53,254 nt of DNA from a virus. Location of the stretch: the IMG/VR virus record IMGVR_UViG_3300048686_001049, positions 1-53,254 of that record. One strand, given 5' to 3'. Below are positions 27,871 to 35,745 of the stretch, piece by piece (positions within the stretch are counted from its first letter, which is position 1; each line of letters opens with the position of its first letter). The notes beneath the pieces were generated by a model. That model had not been told where the DNA came from, did not search any database, and saw nothing but the letters and a program-made list of their open reading frames with translations. Position numbers and translations under genes: made by a program.

Positions 27871-28042
27871 TAATTTAGAAAAAACACAAATTTTACCAAT
27901 GGTCTGCAAACATTGTAGGTGGCCAATACACGAAGAACCCTATAAAGAGTTCACTGTTTGGCTTGATTATCAAGGTGATGGAATATTTTGTGGCAGACGG
28001 AACAAAGGCTTGCCGCATGAGCCAAAAGAGAATGGGGTATAG
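27857..28042 (+). CDS. Small Cys-containing protein
   Basis: 61 aa. CKHCRWPI near the N-terminus forms a CxxC pair, with another Cys in GIFCGRRN, so a zinc ribbon is possible. An alternative ATG at 27863 exists. It overlaps the 27532 gene and precedes the next gene by four bases. Function unknown. Confidence 0.5.
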   Translation: MTMYNNLEKTQILPMVCKHCRWPIHEEPYKEFTVWLDYQGDGIFCGRRNKGLPHEPKENGV

Positions 28043-28046
28043 CAAA

Positions 28047-28502
28047 ATGAGCGACAATACATGGGGAACATATAAAGGACAAATATCTGGATTTCGTTTT
28101 GAGACAAAAGGTGATTCAGCAACAGAAAAATGTCCAAAAGCCACAAAAGATATAGCCGTTAATCTCCGTAATCGTAGCAATGCAATCAAAACTGCCATGT
28201 ATGGTCCGTTGAACCCATCTGAACCAAACGACGATTATTGGAAGAAACTTGGCAAGGAATGGGATGTTGACTCCGCCAGCGCTAAGAAACAATTATGTGG
28301 CAACTGTTCGCTTTTTATTAAAACTTCGTCCATGATGACGTGCATAGAAAGTGGCGTAACCGGAGGAGAAAGAAAAGATGAATGGGACGCAATTGACGAT
28401 GCTGGCCAACTTGGTTATTGTGAAGCATTTGATTTTAAGTGTGCATCTAAAAGAACTTGTCGTGCATGGGTGACCGGTGGACCCATCACTAAAGAAAAAT
28501 AA
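28047..28502 (+). CDS. Cys-rich small phage protein
   Basis: 151 aa. I choose the ATG at 28047 (MSDNTWGTYKG) because it follows the stop at 28042 closely; upstream in-frame starts at 27963 and 28020 would overlap the previous gene heavily. The C-terminal half carries CGNCSLF, TCIESG, GYCEAFDFKC and RTCRAW, six or more cysteines spaced like a metal-binding (possibly Fe-S) module common among aquatic phage hypothetical proteins. It overlaps the ferredoxin gene by one base, which supports redox or metal involvement, but function is unknown. Confidence 0.65.
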   Translation: MSDNTWGTYKGQISGFRFETKGDSATEKCPKATKDIAVNLRNRSNAIKTAMYGPLNPSEPNDDYWKKLGKEWDVDSASAKKQLCGNCSLFIKTSSMMTCIESGVTGGERKDEWDAIDDAGQLGYCEAFDFKCASKRTCRAWVTGGPITKEK

Positions 28503-28747
28503 TGAAGGTCTGGATTGACCAAGATTTATGCACTGGCGATGGACTGTGCGCAGAGATAGCCCCCGATGTATTCATCATGCTGGAGGATGGGTTGGCGTAC
28601 GTCCAAGAGAATGGGAAAGTATTTTCGAAAGCGCGAGGCAACCCAGAAGGCGCCGCAGGTTGCGCTTCTTTCGGCGAAGATAGGCTCCAAGACGTAATAG
28701 ATGCGGCTGAAGAATGCCCTGGTGAGTGCATCTTTATCGAACCTTAA
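28502..28747 (+). CDS. Ferredoxin, 3Fe-4S type
   Basis: 81 aa, starting in a TAATG overlap. Ligand pattern: C10-x2-D13-x2-C16 followed by APDVF, then C72-P, which is the single-cluster 3Fe-4S (or Asp-liganded 4Fe-4S) ferredoxin signature of actinobacteria. Extra cysteines C54 and C76 are present. It would carry one electron to an oxidoreductase in the cytoplasm. Such ferredoxins often serve cytochrome P450s; no P450 is seen here. A convergent Fe/2-oxoglutarate oxygenase lies just downstream, but those enzymes do not normally need a ferredoxin. GC content is higher than in neighbours, suggesting host-derived acquisition. Confidence 0.88.
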   Translation: MKVWIDQDLCTGDGLCAEIAPDVFIMLEDGLAYVQENGKVFSKARGNPEGAAGCASFGEDRLQDVIDAAEECPGECIFIEP

Positions 28748-28756
28748 ATTAAGGTT
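28740..28756. terminator. Palindrome between convergent genes, possible weak bidirectional terminator
   Basis: AACCTTAA and TTAAGGTT flank a single A, including the ferredoxin stop codon, followed by TTAATTAATAATAATTT. The 8-bp arms and AT-rich flank between convergent genes suggest a weak terminator for both strands. Confidence 0.4.
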
Positions 28757-28770
28757 TAATTAATAATAAT

Positions 28771-29568
28771 TTACTTTCCGAATTTAGTTATAATAACATG
28801 CCCATCTCGATGAGACGTAGGGGGCAATGTATCAATAGCAAGAATTCGCTGCACCCATCTATCAGTGCCGTCATACCGAGCATCAAATGGCCGACGACCA
28901 TGTACTGTTGTCTTATTATTTATAATAACTAAGTCTCCTGTTTTTAGCACTATCTCACGGGTGCAATTTTTAATTGCATTTTTAAGGTGCATCAAGGCAT
29001 CAGTGGCTTCATCATTTATGCCCTTCATTAAAACTTCATCATACATTATATTAAAAAATTGGTCAGCGTTTACGTTTTTTGAAAAATCTTTCCTCAGTAT
29101 GGAGCAAGTAATTTCCATATCTAATTCACCATTAGTTCGAAAACTTTCATCAATAGAAGTGGTAAACCATAACTTTGTCAATGTATCCACAACTGACGGC
29201 TTGAGATGATTGACAATTTCATCAATGTATGCGTAGGTAGTTATAGCGTTTGGGTCGCCACGAAGACAAAGCAACAAAACAGCGGTAGGTTTATAAGGGT
29301 GAAATGCTGTTTCCGTATGCAAACCAAGTTCTATTTTTGATGAAGTAGAAATCTGTTGATTTTCTGTTTTCTTAATTGGGAATATATTTTGGATTAATTC
29401 ACCTTTTTGTTCTTGGGCAAAACTTATTGGCCAACCATAAACTTGAGCATATTTTAAAAGTATATTGCGAGATGGGTTTAGCGTTAAATTATTAAAATTT
29501 GAGTTTTTGGGCGTATTTGGAATATCGCCAATATCCAGATTCTCGATAAGGACAATACCTCTATCCAT
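28771..29568 (-). CDS. Fe(II)/2-oxoglutarate-dependent oxygenase, clavaminate synthase/VioC-like
   Basis: 265 aa. The iron site is HTE (H84, E86), a His-x-Glu rather than the usual His-x-Asp, plus distal H223 in VHGRRPFDARY; R237 and R241 lie 14 and 18 residues after it, the spacing expected for the co-substrate-binding Arg region. His-x-Glu is a hallmark of the clavaminate synthase, VioC and AsnO group that hydroxylates free Arg, Asn or related amino acids. The fold cues LLCLRGDP and TGDLVIINN fit. Substrate is not deducible. It is shorter than bacterial members (about 320-360 aa). Last gene of a minus-strand block, eight bases after the gene at 29576. Confidence 0.8.
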   Translation of the reverse strand: MDRGIVLIENLDIGDIPNTPKNSNFNNLTLNPSRNILLKYAQVYGWPISFAQEQKGELIQNIFPIKKTENQQISTSSKIELGLHTETAFHPYKPTAVLLLCLRGDPNAITTYAYIDEIVNHLKPSVVDTLTKLWFTTSIDESFRTNGELDMEITCSILRKDFSKNVNADQFFNIMYDEVLMKGINDEATDALMHLKNAIKNCTREIVLKTGDLVIINNKTTVHGRRPFDARYDGTDRWVQRILAIDTLPPTSHRDGHVIITKFGK

Positions 29569-29575
29569 AGGAGAT

Positions 29576-29785
29576 TTACTCTAGTACAGAATCCGCCTCT
29601 ATCCAGACCCTAGCCCCACACTTGTCTGGTGTATCTGACTGCACAACTTTGGCTGCCTCATGTCCACAATTTGAGCAAATTATCGTAATGCTCTTGCTGT
29701 GTTTGGAACCCTTATAGGTCCTATCAATAATCGCAGCGAGGCCTTTTTTAATCTTTTGTTGATGAACGTGAATAATATGTTTCAT
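29576..29785 (-). CDS. Small zinc-ribbon-like protein overlapping tRNA-Arg
   Basis: 69 aa: MKHIIHVHQQKI, then CSNCGHEAAKVV and a further Cys in DKCGARVWIE. The CxxCGH suggests a zinc ribbon. The A of its ATG (base 29785) is also the final A of the encoded CCA end of the upstream tRNA-Arg, so maturing that tRNA would remove the first base of this start codon. No ribosome site is possible except within the tRNA. Function unknown. Confidence 0.6.
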   Translation of the reverse strand: MKHIIHVHQQKIKKGLAAIIDRTYKGSKHSKSITIICSNCGHEAAKVVQSDTPDKCGARVWIEADSVLE

Positions 29786-29860
29786 GGCGCGTCGAGTAGG
29801 ACTCGAACCTACAGTCTACAGATTAGAAGTCTGTTGCCTTATCCGTTTGGCCATCGACGC
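29785..29860 (-). tRNA. tRNA-Arg (anticodon UCU)
   Basis: Cloverleaf on the minus strand: acceptor GCGTCGA (29854-29860) pairs with TCGACGC (29789-29795), anticodon arm ACAGA-CTTCTAA-TCTGT, T-arm with GTTCGAGTC, discriminator G and an encoded CCA (29785-29787). The anticodon reads AGA, the favoured Arg codon of the giant genes but not of the capsid gene, so it probably supplements the host for AGA-rich phage messages. Confidence 0.95.
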
Positions 29861-29877
29861 TTGTTTCTGCCATACCC

Positions 29878-31803
29878 CTACTTTATCGGGCATGCTCCTG
29901 TGGCGCAATTGTCGAGGTCTAAATCCCCCATGAATGCAACTTCTTGTAATGGGGTCGAAAAGTCAATCTTGGCAAGCATCTTGTCATACTCATCTTTAGA
30001 CACTTCCTCATACGGAGGTAAAGAAAAGTTATGGTCAACATGCAACAAGAACGAAACTGACTTAACGCTTTTGTCATAATTCTTTGAGAGCCACTCCTGG
30101 ATTTCCCCAAGCTCTTCTTTGCGGTAATAGACGGTCACGGAGACAGCATTATCTGCCCACTCAGTCTGCATCTTTTTCACCCATTCAAGCTGTTCAACTG
30201 CAGTCATTGCTGAAGCAAGAATTGAGCCCTCTGGTGACATGCATGGGAAGTCCACTACGTAGCGCGTGTGGTCTTCTCTGCCATCAATACCGATGTCCCA
30301 TTGAACTTTGTATCCACGCTTACGACACGCATCGACAAGCGGGTCAGAAGAGCCAAAACGAACTCGCCTAACGTAGAAGGGGGCAAATGCAGGGTGAATC
30401 CCTGGTGTGACGCCAGGGAGTAGTGAAAGCGTTCCAGAGGGCTGCACCGTAGTCAAACGAACCGATTCTGGCCACCCACGTTCAGCAGAGTACTGCTTAT
30501 CAAATTCCTGCAAGTATTCGTACGCAGGAGACAGCCATGAAATTTGCTCATCTGAACACTGAAGTATTCCGGTCACAGACTGTCCAAGTCTTGCGTTCTT
30601 GCTTACGATATTTGTTGTTTTCTCATATGGGTACGCCATACGAGTGATTTGTTTTTGTGTCTTGTAAAGCAAGCGAGAGATTTCTTTAAATTGCTCAAGC
30701 GACTCAACGTTTGACAAAAATATAGTTGCAAGGTTGCATGACTCTCCGTCGGCAAGGGCAATCTCAGCACAAGGATTAAACCCCTCAATTGAGTTGTCAA
30801 TTTTTACTTCACCAAGGCGACCATATTTACGAGCAAGACGGCGGTTTAGCAGTCCATAAGGCTCTCCAGTGCCATCGTAACCCTTCCATAGCTCACTCAT
30901 TATTTCGTCATAATGGTCTGCGTAAATTGAGTTATTCGAATTTGCTCTCCAGGCAGGAATATTGCCTGATGCCCAGTTTTTGGCGCGGATAAACAACACA
31001 TCGTCTGGGTCCCCCATGGCGATTTGCGCTGAACGTCGCGAAGAGCCAGAAACGACAATACGTCCAATGATGTTGCAGATGTCTAATACGTCAATGGAAC
31101 GAAGCTTTTTGCCTTCACGGTTTTGCAATACCTTACAGATATCTGAAATTCCATCAATGAGCGCGCCAGGACCGGATGCGGTACCACCAAAAGTTTTTAG
31201 AGGAGCTCCATATTCGCGAATCAAAATAGTTGAATATGAAAATGATTTGCCAGTATCAAAATATGATTTCAGAACAGCATGGAGAAGACGTTTCCAGCCT
31301 TGACGTGAATCAGGAACAATAATATCTGCGTCATTGCTGCGCTCTTGAGTAATTACAACCCCTGATTTAACTTTTGGTAAATCATGAATCTTTGAACGCT
31401 CTACAGAAAAACCGACACCACCACCGAGCATTAAATATTCAAACAAAAGCTCAAAATCTTCAATTTTTTCAATATTGGTGAAATAGCAATTATTAAGCGA
31501 TGTGGCATTAAATTTCTGAACAAGAGGTGTCCCCAGTTGCCATAAAGAGCGTCCAGAAAAAGAACAACGAAGATTGAAACAATGGTCAAATAGTTTTTCC
31601 GCTTCTTCCTTGGTGTAATCGACGCCTATTTCATGCGCACCATTAATAACTCTTTGAAGAGTCTCAACCCATGTTTCGTTATTACCGTTACTTTTTTTGC
31701 GACTATACGTTCTAAGGAAAACAATTTCTCCCATCCCGTTAAAACCCCATGGTGGCAGTTTTGAGGAATACGAATCTACAAATTCTTGGTCAAGTAATGT
31801 CAT
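29878..31803 (-). CDS. nrdJ: Adenosylcobalamin-dependent ribonucleotide reductase (class II)
   Basis: 641 aa, close to monomeric class II enzymes. The active site is visible: NNCYF (C106), NPCAE (N343, thiyl C345, E347), ESCNL (C356), PSGTLSLLPGVTPGIHPAF and a C-terminal redox pair C633-x4-C638 (CATGACPIK). It reduces ribonucleotides to deoxyribonucleotides using a B12-derived radical and needs no second subunit or metal cofactor; the host must supply cobalamin. AAGGAAAA precedes the ATG. It belongs to a minus-strand set with two small genes upstream and tRNA-Arg 17 bases downstream, and supplies DNA precursors for phage replication. The monomeric type acts mainly on triphosphates; substrate level is inferred. 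Confidence 0.95.
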   Translation of the reverse strand: MTLLDQEFVDSYSSKLPPWGFNGMGEIVFLRTYSRKKSNGNNETWVETLQRVINGAHEIGVDYTKEEAEKLFDHCFNLRCSFSGRSLWQLGTPLVQKFNATSLNNCYFTNIEKIEDFELLFEYLMLGGGVGFSVERSKIHDLPKVKSGVVITQERSNDADIIVPDSRQGWKRLLHAVLKSYFDTGKSFSYSTILIREYGAPLKTFGGTASGPGALIDGISDICKVLQNREGKKLRSIDVLDICNIIGRIVVSGSSRRSAQIAMGDPDDVLFIRAKNWASGNIPAWRANSNNSIYADHYDEIMSELWKGYDGTGEPYGLLNRRLARKYGRLGEVKIDNSIEGFNPCAEIALADGESCNLATIFLSNVESLEQFKEISRLLYKTQKQITRMAYPYEKTTNIVSKNARLGQSVTGILQCSDEQISWLSPAYEYLQEFDKQYSAERGWPESVRLTTVQPSGTLSLLPGVTPGIHPAFAPFYVRRVRFGSSDPLVDACRKRGYKVQWDIGIDGREDHTRYVVDFPCMSPEGSILASAMTAVEQLEWVKKMQTEWADNAVSVTVYYRKEELGEIQEWLSKNYDKSVKSVSFLLHVDHNFSLPPYEEVSKDEYDKMLAKIDFSTPLQEVAFMGDLDLDNCATGACPIK

Positions 31804-31884
31804 AATAATTTTCCTTAAGTGGCTTAATTGGTCTATCGATATTAACCGAAACCAGAATACTAAAATGGTCTAAAATTAATCAAA

Positions 31885-32211
31885 TTATTTTTTGATTAGA
31901 CCTAGTCTCTCAGCTTCTTTGTATGGTATGTATTTCCCTTTTGCGTGAAGGATTACCTTAACACTTGTAAATGGAGTTATTTGCACTGTTTGCAATATGT
32001 CTTCTTCAACTAAGAAATTTTGAATTTCTTTAAGTTCTTCTGTTGTGCCATAGCCGGCTATAATTTTTGGTGGCTCAGATTCTCCGACGCAATCTCCAGT
32101 TGGATGTCCGCAAATCGGACAGGGGGTGTTTTGTTGTGTCCCCGAACCGCTATTACGTATCAATCCTGCACTAGCCCTATCCCTAAATGAAGGAGAGTCG
32201 TAGAACGGCAT
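31885..32211 (-). CDS. Small CxxCGHPTGDC protein
   Basis: 108 aa with CPICGHPTGDC (a zinc-knuckle-like cluster) near residues 31-41 and a C-terminal alpha/beta part (TPFTSVKVILHAKGKYIPYKEAERLGL). Unknown function. Its ATG is only five bases from a TATAAT on the same strand, so translation may be leaderless. It precedes the reductase gene by 81 bases. Confidence 0.65.
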   Translation of the reverse strand: MPFYDSPSFRDRASAGLIRNSGSGTQQNTPCPICGHPTGDCVGESEPPKIIAGYGTTEELKEIQNFLVEEDILQTVQITPFTSVKVILHAKGKYIPYKEAERLGLIKK

Positions 32212-32216
32212 ACCCC

Positions 32217-32245
32217 ATTATATACATTAATTAAATTCCTGTACA
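32217..32245 (-). promoter_or_regulatory. Promoter for the minus-strand reductase operon
   Basis: Read on the minus strand: TGTACA (32245-32240), 17 bases, perfect TATAAT (32222-32217). The start point would fall on or beside the ATG at 32211, giving a leaderless message. Hexamer quality and spacing are good; activity is inferred. Confidence 0.55.
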
Positions 32246-32865
32246 TAGAATCCGTTATGTTTAATTAGTATTCTTAGCTCATCATAAGATTCTTTAGGTA
32301 AATCATCAATAACTTTTTCTGCTAAAACTGATTGCAACATTCTCGGATAAAGTCCGTTTCTTAGCTGAGCATCTGGCCCGTTTGGGTAAACCAAAATCTC
32401 GGACCAATCAATACTTTTATTTAAGCCATAAGAATATGGAATTGCCACCATGCTCACGTAGGATGGGGCTCTACCATCTTCTTCAACACCAGCATGACTA
32501 ACAGTTATGCATTCTTTTACCCCTATATTGGGGTCAAGAAAAGCCATAGAAAGCTCCATATCCTTAGTTCTGGTTTGGTTAGCCGAGCAATAACCCTCTG
32601 CGACCATGGCTATTGAATTCACCCCCCAATACCGTCTGAGGACCGAACATAACTCAGCCGCTATATGCAGCCTTTTATCGGTAGAAAGGCTCATAAGCTC
32701 CCTTTTCATTTGGCACACAATAACCAGACGGTCATCAACCCAGCCAAAAAAGTTCATACTCAAGTCCTCCCCTATCCCGTCCTCTTTAACAGTATTTGAC
32801 TTGGCTAATTGAGCAGCCGTCATGACTAGGGCCATTTTGCTCAGGGAGTTATCATAGTCATCCAC
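32227..32865 (-). CDS. Unrecognised 212-aa protein
   Basis: First gene of the minus-strand block. Mixed alpha/beta with no clear motif: LVIVCQMKRELMSL, LCSVLRRYWGVNSIAMVAEGYCS and SHAGVEEDGRAPSYVSMVAIPYS suggest a compact globular domain. A second in-frame ATG ten codons in (MALVMTAAQL) could be the true start; neither has a clear ribosome site. Its end lies 16 bases from the start of the next gene and overlaps that gene's promoter. Confidence 0.6.
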   Translation of the reverse strand: MDDYDNSLSKMALVMTAAQLAKSNTVKEDGIGEDLSMNFFGWVDDRLVIVCQMKRELMSLSTDKRLHIAAELCSVLRRYWGVNSIAMVAEGYCSANQTRTKDMELSMAFLDPNIGVKECITVSHAGVEEDGRAPSYVSMVAIPYSYGLNKSIDWSEILVYPNGPDAQLRNGLYPRMLQSVLAEKVIDDLPKESYDELRILIKHNGFYVQEFN

Positions 32866-32936
32866 AAGCCCAGATTAAGCCAATTAGCCCTTCCACAGGG
32901 GATGGTCGTGCTGAGCACATCCACTAAGGAGTATTT

Positions 32937-33155
32937 TTGTGTACTAAGCTCTTGCCCATGACAACACAAAAGAAAAAATCAACCCCAAAGAAAAAAGCTA
33001 CCCCTAAAGCAGCCAAAGCACCTGTGGTTCAAAAACCAAAAGAGAGCGCACCAGCTACTCCAGAGGTCAAGTTGCCAACGCCAGTTCAGGCTCCAGTCAG
33101 CGTAGCTCCATCTGCGAAAAAGAAAAGTTTTTTGCGCAGATTTTTTGGGTTTTAA
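32937..33155 (+). CDS. Small Lys/Pro/Ala-rich protein (TTG start)
   Basis: 72 aa. AAGGAG (32926-32931) is five bases before the TTG at 32937; an ATG at 32958 is too far from any ribosome site, so TTG is preferred. Composition is histone-tail-like: KKKSTPKKKATPKAAKAP, then Pro/Val-rich, ending FLRRFFGF. Probably disordered and DNA- or membrane-binding. It starts the plus-strand replication block and diverges from the minus block. Confidence 0.5.
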   Translation: MCTKLLPMTTQKKKSTPKKKATPKAAKAPVVQKPKESAPATPEVKLPTPVQAPVSVAPSAKKKSFLRRFFGF

Positions 33156-33199
33156 AAATTTAATAATTTCTCTTTCTCAAAAAAGAAAAAAATAGCGCC

Positions 33200-33613
33200 A
33201 TGACCACGGAGCATCGTCGCGCCCCTAGACGCAAGATAGTCGAGGTTAGTCGCGAGGGTGCTTGGGGTAAAGTTAAATATAAACATTTACTTGAGTGTGG
33301 ACACACCGAAATAAGACCAAGAGCATCATCAACACCAAGCCTTGCTTGTGCGTGGTGTTTGAGGGTGGACGTAAGGCAAAAAGAAATTAACGCTCTCTCT
33401 ATTACCAATAGGGGCCCATACGTCGATGCTTCACCATTAATGGCGTCTGATGAAATTACTTTGAGTAAAACACGAGCTTTACTCTCTTCTAAATTTGGGG
33501 TTCCTCTCGACGCTGTGGATATTATTTCCAGCGACGTAAACGGAAATTTAGAAATAAATTATGCAATAATTTTTCTTTCTTCGGGAGATGTGGCTAGGCT
33601 AATGAAACCATAA
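33200..33613 (+). CDS. Small zinc-finger-like protein
   Basis: 137 aa. KYKHLLECGHTEIRPRAS and LACAWCLR give C/H-x..-CxxC pairs, a zinc-binding head of a type frequent in actinophages. The rest is a small alpha/beta domain with SSGD near the end. No good ribosome site precedes the ATG. Located just before WhiB, so possibly regulatory, but function is unknown. Confidence 0.6.
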   Translation: MTTEHRRAPRRKIVEVSREGAWGKVKYKHLLECGHTEIRPRASSTPSLACAWCLRVDVRQKEINALSITNRGPYVDASPLMASDEITLSKTRALLSSKFGVPLDAVDIISSDVNGNLEINYAIIFLSSGDVARLMKP

Positions 33614-33635
33614 TTACACAAAAGGGAGTTAGTCG

Positions 33636-34031
33636 ATGGATAATAATAAAGAGCCTTTTAATAATCCACCGAAGAACGGTAAATGCGTTGGACATCCAAC
33701 AGAGTTATGGTTCCCCCACCACGTCAGGGGAGCAAAAGTTCAAGAGTTCCGTGAAAGAAAAGAAAAAACACGAAGAGCAATTGAGATTTGCAAAACCTGC
33801 GATGTCAGTGAAGAATGTCTACAATATTCATTAAGACACGAACCATGGGGTATATGGGGCGGCAAAACTGAACTACAACGTGCAGCAATACGTGTTCAAA
33901 CCAATGTTCGACTTACTCGGGATGGAAAAATATTTATACCTGGATTAGGTAATAGAAATGCCAATGGAGAAGCATTAATTCGTCAGCCCAAGAGTCTAAA
34001 GAGGCCAACCGCATTGTCTGAGGTTCAATAA
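33636..34031 (+). CDS. WhiB-family iron-sulfur transcription regulator
   Basis: 131 aa. Four cluster Cys: C17, then C52-x2-C55-x5-C61, followed by the WhiB turn GIWGG (72-76). WhiB proteins bind a 4Fe-4S cluster and act through the sigma factor region 4 in Actinobacteria, so this is strong evidence for an actinobacterial host. AAGGGAG is well placed before the ATG. It is one base from the primase-helicase start, linking regulation and replication. The C-terminus (IPGLGNRNANGEALIRQPKS) lacks the usual basic AT-hook and may target a different promoter set; phage WhiB proteins are known to act as dominant regulators of host division or superinfection genes. Confidence 0.93.
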   Translation: MDNNKEPFNNPPKNGKCVGHPTELWFPHHVRGAKVQEFRERKEKTRRAIEICKTCDVSEECLQYSLRHEPWGIWGGKTELQRAAIRVQTNVRLTRDGKIFIPGLGNRNANGEALIRQPKSLKRPTALSEVQ

Positions 34032-34032
34032 A

Positions 34033-35745
34033 ATGCCAACACCAGGCCCAATAGCAGAAAATTTTTTGACACGTTTGTCGTCGGTGAGACAAACAGGTTC
34101 CGGCTGGCAAGCTAAATGTCCATGCAGGAATGACGACAATAATCCGTCCTTATCCATAGCAGAGGGCTCGGATGGTCGAGTACTGGTGACTTGCCATAGA
34201 GGCGGTGGGTGTGATGTAAATCAAATATGTGCTGCCGTAGGACTTAAGGTTCATGAATTAATGCCACCAAAAGAGGAGCGAGCCGAAAGGAAAGAAAAAT
34301 TAAAATTTGTTGCTGCTTATGACTTCACTGATGAGCATGGTCATTTATTGTTTCAAAAAGTACGTTTCGTCAATCAGGACGGCGTTAAAACTTTTAGACA
34401 AAGAAAACCAGACGAAAATGGTGAATGGATTTATTCTTTGGGCGAAACACCAAAAGTTTTATACAATCTTCCCGCAGTTTTGGCGGCAAAAGCAAAGGGT
34501 GAACCTATTTGGGTTGTCGAGGGAGAAAAAGACGCTAACACACTTATCGAGATGGGTCTTTGTGCCACCACGATGCCCGGCGGAGCAGGAAAGTGGCTAG
34601 ACATACACACTGAGGCACTGTCGGGTGCTTTAGTTGAAATCATCGCAGATAATGATTTACCAGGCAAACAACACGCCCAAACAGTTCTTGAAGAATTGTT
34701 AAAAGCGGGCTGTGATGCTCAAATATGGATTTCGCCAAAAGCAAAAGACGTAACCGACCACCTAAACGAGGGCTTATCTCTTTCTGACTTAGTGGCTTTC
34801 GAGCCAGAGAGCAAAGAAGAAGTTGATGAGTCTCAACTGAATCCAAAAGACCTTGCCATCCATCGGCTTAAAGAAGTACTAGATAGAACAGATTTAGATT
34901 CTCAACAAAAAATTTCTAAATCATCGTTAATTATTGCCGCATCAACAATTGTTGACCCAGGTGACCCAGGCAGACTCATTCAGTGGAATGATTTTATTAA
35001 CGAAACAAGTTCAGACAGCTATGATTGGGTTATACCAAACCTGGTAGAAAGAGGTGAGCGCGTTATTGTCGTTGCGGCCGAAGGCGTTGGTAAAACAATG
35101 CTTGCTCGTCAAATTGCTCTATGCTCTTCCTCTGGTATTCATCCCTTTACTTTTCAACCAATGAAGCCAGTAGTAACTCTTACTGTTGACCTGGAAAACC
35201 CAGAAAGAATTATTAGAAGAATGTCTTCTTCTATTTTAAATAATGCAATGAGTATGGGTAGGGTACCAAAAGTGACTGCATCTATTTTGACAAAACCGGC
35301 AGGCATGGACTTGCTCAAAGCGTCGGATAGAGCAATTCTGGAGGAAGCAATTGACAGCGTAAAGCCGGACATTCTTTTGATAGGACCGTTATACAAAGCA
35401 TTTATCGACCCTGGAGGAAGAACGTCGGAAGCCCTTGCTGTCGAATTGGCTAAGTATTTAGACACAATCCGAACCGTATATAAATGTGCTCTTTGGCTTG
35501 AGCATCATGCTCCATTGGGCACGACTATGTCGTCTAGAGACCTAAGACCATTTGGCTCTGCTGTGTGGTCTAGGTGGCCAGAGTTCGGAATCTCGCTTCA
35601 ACCCGACCCGACATCTCCCGACCCATATGTTTATGACATTAGACATTTTAGAGGCGCTCGTGATGAGCGGCCTTGGCCAGTAAAGATTAAACGTGGGAAA
35701 CGTTTCCCTTTTGAGGTGCTAGAAGCGTCTAAGATAATTGTATGA
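34033..35745 (+). CDS. Primase-helicase (CHC2 zinc finger, TOPRIM, RecA-like ATPase)
   Basis: 570 aa. Zinc-finger region: CPC at 29-31 and TCHRGGGC at 53-60. TOPRIM domain: VVEGEKDA (161-168, E163) and EIIADNDLPGKQHA (D206, D208). The C-terminal RepA-like ATPase has Walker A AAEGVGKT (348-355) and Walker B-like PDILLIGP (about 445-452), with LEHHAP further on. It would make primers and unwind DNA at the phage fork. No separate DNA polymerase is in the window. Starts one base after the WhiB stop; ends in an ATGA overlap with the next gene. Confidence 0.9.
   Translation: MPTPGPIAENFLTRLSSVRQTGSGWQAKCPCRNDDNNPSLSIAEGSDGRVLVTCHRGGGCDVNQICAAVGLKVHELMPPKEERAERKEKLKFVAAYDFTDEHGHLLFQKVRFVNQDGVKTFRQRKPDENGEWIYSLGETPKVLYNLPAVLAAKAKGEPIWVVEGEKDANTLIEMGLCATTMPGGAGKWLDIHTEALSGALVEIIADNDLPGKQHAQTVLEELLKAGCDAQIWISPKAKDVTDHLNEGLSLSDLVAFEPESKEEVDESQLNPKDLAIHRLKEVLDRTDLDSQQKISKSSLIIAASTIVDPGDPGRLIQWNDFINETSSDSYDWVIPNLVERGERVIVVAAEGVGKTMLARQIALCSSSGIHPFTFQPMKPVVTLTVDLENPERIIRRMSSSILNNAMSMGRVPKVTASILTKPAGMDLLKASDRAILEEAIDSVKPDILLIGPLYKAFIDPGGRTSEALAVELAKYLDTIRTVYKCALWLEHHAPLGTTMSSRDLRPFGSAVWSRWPEFGISLQPDPTSPDPYVYDIRHFRGARDERPWPVKIKRGKRFPFEVLEASKIIV

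Noticed and set aside
29785-29860. tRNA used as phage attachment site
   Set aside because: No integrase or excisionase gene lies nearby and both tRNAs are complete, functional-looking genes.
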